This document shows, one piece after another, positions 6,036 to 8,615 of a stretch of DNA of 8,615 bases (within the stretch, counting starts at the first letter, position 1; each line of letters starts with the position of its first letter). A program made the position numbers and the translations under genes. This DNA comes from Planctomycetota bacterium (GTDB lineage Bacteria; Planctomycetota; MHYJ01; JACPRB01). The stretch covers positions 5,255-13,869 of the forward strand of contig JAHFOZ010000086.1 of NCBI GenBank assembly GCA_023261405.1, written 5' to 3'. The notes beneath the pieces were generated by a model. It was given only the letters and a program-made list of their open reading frames with translations, had not been told where the DNA came from and did not search any database.

Positions 6036-7472
6036 ATGGCCATCCCGAAGCTCGGCGGCGGCAAGAAGCTGGAGTTCACCCCCATGACCTGGGGACAGCT
6101 GGCGGGAGGCGCGGTCTGCATCATCGTGGCCCTGATCCTGGGATGGGTCTCCTTTGGCCGGTGGCGGTTCAAGGCGGCGGTGATCTCGGCGTACGAGGCT
6201 TTCGACCAGGGAAACATCGCGCCGGCCAAGGTGGACCTGGAGACCGCGATCGGCTGGAACCGGGAGCATGCGGGGGCGCACGAACTGCTCGCCAAGATCG
6301 AGTGCGAAGGCGGCAGGCTGGACAAGGCTCTGGCCGAGTACAATAGGCTGCTGGAGCTGAACCACGGCTCCCCCACGGTGAAGATCGGGATGGGCGTGCT
6401 CGCCCTGAAGGCGGCGGACCGGGCGGAGAGTCCCAAAGCGGCGGCGGATCACGTCAAGACCGCCCAGGCGTGGTTCGCCAAGGCGGGCGGGGTCCCCGAG
6501 GGATCGGTCGGCCTGGGCCACTGCGAACTTGTCCTGGCGAGGAAGCTGGGCGACCCCAAGCGGTATGACGCGGCCCGCGCGCATTTTCTGAAAGTGGCCT
6601 CGGCCAAAGAGTTCTCCCTGGCGGGCGCGGTCGACTACTACGCGGGGCTGGGCGCGGCGCTGGGGGCCGCGGACGCCTACGATCCGGCCTCCTCCGCGGC
6701 GCTCCGTTCGTGGTACCAGTACGCCCCGCGCTCCCACCTCCCCTTCGCAGCCCTGCTCAGGGTCGAGGCCGAGCGCTTCCGTCGCCTGCCGCCCGATGCC
6801 AATGCGATGGTGGCCTTGAAGTCGCAGGGCGCCGCCCTGGGGCGGGAGATGAGGGAGAAGTGGAAGGGCGGCCGGGATTCCTTCCTGCTGCTCCTCGATC
6901 CGTGGATCGTGTACTCGATGGAGTTTGCCCGGGCGATGGCGCGCGCCGGCGACCTGAAGGGCTACGAAGAGGTATACAAGGACGTGCTCGGCAGCGTCCC
7001 CTTCGATCGGCAGACCGATCCCATGCTCTTCGACGCGGGCGTGCGTCTGGACCTGGCCCTGAAGGAGACCGAGGACACGAGCGTCCAGGAGAAGGCCGTG
7101 GCCTTCGCCGTGTCGGGCCTCGGCGAACTCCTGAGGGACCCGCGGCGTTTCTCGGCCGCCGATGATGCCACCAAGGACCAGCGCGCCCGCGTGCACAACG
7201 CCATGGGATGGGTGGAGGCGTGGCGCGGGGGATACGAGCAGACCACGGCCATGGGCAAGAGGAGCCACGAGTCCGCCCTCAACCGCCTGCGGGAGGCGCT
7301 GAAGGGCTCGCCCGACGATTATGTCTACAATCGGAACGCCGTGGTTCTCATGAAACGGCTGAAGCTCCCGGCCAAGGATTCCCAGGCCTTCCTGGATAAG
7401 GCGAAGGCGGCCGCCTCCAAGGAGTTCGCCGATGATTTCGCCAAGGTCCAGCAATTTCTGGCAGGGGAATAG
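6036..7472 (+). CDS. membrane-anchored TPR-repeat protein
   Basis: This encodes 478 aa. The N-terminus is basic (GGGKK at 7-11), followed by a single membrane segment (about 20-40), so the bulk most likely lies in the periplasm. Residues about 47-125 form tetratricopeptide-like repeats (AYEAFDQGNIAPAKVDLETAI, then LLAKIECEGGRLDKALAEYNRLLELN). More degenerate helical repeats continue to the end, including FAKAGGVPEGSVGLGHCELVLA and, near the C-terminus, ALNRLREALKGSPDDYVYNRNAV. TPR domains hold protein complexes together; no catalytic motif is visible. It starts 4 bases after the stop of the S26-like gene with no strong ribosome binding site, so translational coupling is likely. The specific role is unknown; the context suggests it scaffolds the other products of this operon. 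Confidence 0.9.
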   Translation: MAIPKLGGGKKLEFTPMTWGQLAGGAVCIIVALILGWVSFGRWRFKAAVISAYEAFDQGNIAPAKVDLETAIGWNREHAGAHELLAKIECEGGRLDKALAEYNRLLELNHGSPTVKIGMGVLALKAADRAESPKAAADHVKTAQAWFAKAGGVPEGSVGLGHCELVLARKLGDPKRYDAARAHFLKVASAKEFSLAGAVDYYAGLGAALGAADAYDPASSAALRSWYQYAPRSHLPFAALLRVEAERFRRLPPDANAMVALKSQGAALGREMREKWKGGRDSFLLLLDPWIVYSMEFARAMARAGDLKGYEEVYKDVLGSVPFDRQTDPMLFDAGVRLDLALKETEDTSVQEKAVAFAVSGLGELLRDPRRFSAADDATKDQRARVHNAMGWVEAWRGGYEQTTAMGKRSHESALNRLREALKGSPDDYVYNRNAVVLMKRLKLPAKDSQAFLDKAKAAASKEFADDFAKVQQFLAGE

Positions 7473-7478
7473 CGTCCC

Positions 7479-7832
7479 ATGAATTGCCTCAAATGCGGCC
7501 AGAAGAACCCCATGACGGGGGGGTATTGCCAGCGCTGCGGCGCCAAGCTGGACATGACCGCCGATGAGATCCGGGATTCGCTCGTCGAGAAGGCGAAGGG
7601 GGAGGCGCAGAAGTCGTCGGAGTTCTACGCGAAGCAGTTTCTCTGGCTGGGCGTGATCGTGCTGATGCTGGCGTTCTCGCTTTTGTGGCTGTCCACGGGG
7701 GCGCCCCAGGAGTCCTACTACATGCCTTCGAACACCCAGGGGGCCAAGTACCTCGAGGGGGAGCCGAAGCTCGATCCCCAGCTGCCGAAGCCTCTGATTC
7801 CGCTGGAGCCCCGGAAGAAGGGGGCCAAGTGA
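7479..7832 (+). CDS. zinc-ribbon protein with one membrane segment
   Basis: This encodes 117 aa. Residues 3-20 are a zinc ribbon: C3-x2-C6, then ten residues, C17-x2-C20, with the usual GxKxP and YCxxCG surroundings. A charged helix (27-53) leads into a single membrane segment (54-72, FLWLGVIVLMLAFSLLWLS). The C-terminal 45 residues are Pro-rich (LDPQLPKPLIPLEP) and end in KKGAK. The zinc ribbon is most likely cytoplasmic and the tail periplasmic. Such N-terminal ribbons occur in many bacterial membrane proteins of unknown role and probably bind protein or nucleic acid. It starts 6 bases after the TPR gene and overlaps the next gene by 4 bases. Confidence 0.88.
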   Translation: MNCLKCGQKNPMTGGYCQRCGAKLDMTADEIRDSLVEKAKGEAQKSSEFYAKQFLWLGVIVLMLAFSLLWLSTGAPQESYYMPSNTQGAKYLEGEPKLDPQLPKPLIPLEPRKKGAK

Positions 7833-8269
7833 AGATCCTGTTGATCCCGTTCCTGCTGGCGGCTGGCGCGCTCGCTTCGTGCAGCGACCGCGATTTCCGG
7901 GGCGAGGAATTCTCCAACTTCTACCGGGGACCCGCGGAAGCGACCACCCAGGAACGGGTGGAACGCCGCGAGATCGTCCATTGGGCCAAGAACCCGCGGG
8001 ACAAGAAGCGCATCGGGTTTCTCTGGAAGTACGAGACCCAGGTCGCGGGCTCGCGCAGCGTCCGCGAATCCTACTACATCATGAACCTCACCGGCACGAA
8101 GCGCGAGGGGTTCGTGACCGCGGAGGGCGAGTTCTACCGATTCGACGAGAACGGCAGACGCGGCGAGTTCGTGGGCGCCTACCCCATCCAGACCACGGGC
8201 CTCAAGGTCTTCTTTGGCTTCCCCCTCACGGACAGCATCGACCTCGAGGAGATCGACCCCCACAAGTAG
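7829..8269 (+). CDS. small lipoprotein of unknown function
   Basis: This encodes 146 aa with a GTG start at 7829 that overlaps the TGA of the zinc-ribbon gene (GTGA) and has a G-rich stretch just upstream. The longer frame upstream of this GTG lies wholly inside the previous gene and would bury the signal peptide, so it is rejected. Residues 1-17 are a classic lipoprotein signal with lipobox L15-A-S-C18. SDRD follows the Cys; Asp at +3 does not give a firm sorting rule outside enterobacteria. The mature part is mixed alpha/beta, with strand-rich segments such as RIGFLWKYETQ, SYYIMNLTG, GEFYRFDENGRRGEFVGAYP and GLKVFFGFPL. I do not recognise a family. As last gene of the operon it may be the outer or peripheral part of a complex. 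Confidence 0.87.
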   Translation: MKILLIPFLLAAGALASCSDRDFRGEEFSNFYRGPAEATTQERVERREIVHWAKNPRDKKRIGFLWKYETQVAGSRSVRESYYIMNLTGTKREGFVTAEGEFYRFDENGRRGEFVGAYPIQTTGLKVFFGFPLTDSIDLEEIDPHK

Positions 8270-8274
8270 CGCGC

Positions 8275-8284
8275 GAGGCGCCTC
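8275..8284. repeat. 10-bp palindrome between convergent genes
   Basis: GAGGCGCCTC is a perfect palindrome at the junction of the lipoprotein gene and the convergent gene, where only 13 bases separate the stops. No T-tract follows on either strand, so it is not a recognisable intrinsic terminator. Confidence 0.4.
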
Positions 8285-8615
8285 ACTCCCGCCGGGTCTG
8301 CCGCAACTCGTACCCGTCCGCCGTGGGGACGAAGAGGAAGTCCCCGCCCTCGCGGGTGTCGATCTGACTTCGGAGCTTGCTGTTCGACGAGGAGTCCCAC
8401 ACGTCGATCCAGTCCGGCCCCGTGCGGAGCACGATGGGGACCTCGCATACGGGCCACTTGCCGTCCGCCATCCTCCCCACGCGGAACCGGTGGAGCTTCT
8501 CGCCGTTCACGAAAATCTCGAAGAAGTCCTCGGGGTTCTTCGAGCGCCCCTCCGGGGGCTGGACCACGATCCTCCCGGCGACCGTCGGCGCGAACCCGGC
8601 TGCGGGGATCGGGAT
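8283..8615 (-). CDS. unrecognised gene, C-terminal part only
   Basis: The frame is open from the right edge to TGA at 8285-8283, giving 110 visible residues; the start lies outside the window. A GTG at 8567 exists, but the frame continues upstream of it with coherent residues (PAAGFAPTVAGRIV), so I treat it as internal. The visible part looks beta-rich: FFEIFVNGEKLHRFRVG, WPVCEVPIVLRTGPDWIDVWD, then FLFVPTADGYELRQ. The pattern of a named 'NGEKL' strand followed by a 'VPIVLRTGPDWIDV' strand is reminiscent of beta-sandwich or PEGA-like surface domains, but this is only a resemblance. It is convergent with the envelope operon. Confidence 0.75.
   Translation of the reverse strand: MPIPAAGFAPTVAGRIVVQPPEGRSKNPEDFFEIFVNGEKLHRFRVGRMADGKWPVCEVPIVLRTGPDWIDVWDSSSNSKLRSQIDTREGGDFLFVPTADGYELRQTRRE

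Noticed and set aside
5733..7454. 573-codon minus-strand open frame opposite the S26-like and TPR genes
   Set aside because: It is antisense to two well-supported genes, with Arg/Gly/His-rich composition and no ribosome binding site or motif.
7685..7828. N-terminal extension of the lipoprotein frame upstream of its GTG
   Set aside because: It overlaps the zinc-ribbon gene in another frame and would place the lipoprotein signal peptide inside the protein.

Overview
The window is high-GC bacterial DNA from a double-membrane (Gram-negative-type) organism. Two genes encode predicted lipoproteins, several products are secreted or membrane-anchored, and the housekeeping rpsO-pnp pair is present. 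The promoters I can read are sigma-70-like, and most starts carry GGAG-type ribosome binding sites. The lineage cannot be fixed from sequence alone. The GC content, the Gly/Pro-rich tail on PNPase and the secreted HEAT/TPR proteins would fit Planctomycetota or a neighbouring uncultured phylum, but that is only an impression.

Left part, all on the minus strand and transcribed right to left. A lipoprotein with HEAT-like and TPR-like helical repeats (3564-5438) is followed by a strong promoter, rpsO (ribosomal protein S15, 3172-3441), a clear intrinsic terminator, and a long leader hairpin. Then come pnp (polynucleotide phosphorylase, 651-2960), a weak terminator, a small exported protein with an OmpH/Skp-like look (178-519), and the first 60 codons of a Pro/Ala-rich secreted protein that overlaps it by ATGA and runs off the left edge (1-181). 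The rpsO - terminator - structured leader - pnp layout resembles the E. coli locus, where S15 and PNPase each control their own mRNA.

Right part, on the plus strand. Four closely packed genes (5537-8269) have gaps of 4 and 6 bases and then a 4-base overlap. They encode a signal-peptidase-I-like protein that has lost both catalytic residues, a membrane-anchored TPR protein, a zinc-ribbon protein with one membrane segment, and a small lipoprotein. All four are predicted to be membrane-attached, so they may form one envelope complex; I know of no described system with this content. Their promoter lies back to back with the consensus promoter of the HEAT-repeat lipoprotein. The two -35 boxes are the arms of one inverted repeat, and the first gene of the operon appears to be almost leaderless.

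The right edge (8283-8615, minus strand) holds the C-terminal part of an unrecognised gene convergent with the operon. I saw no tRNA, rRNA, CRISPR array, insertion sequence or phage gene. Gaps between genes are short (the largest, 2961-3171, is 211 bases) and are described in the entries.
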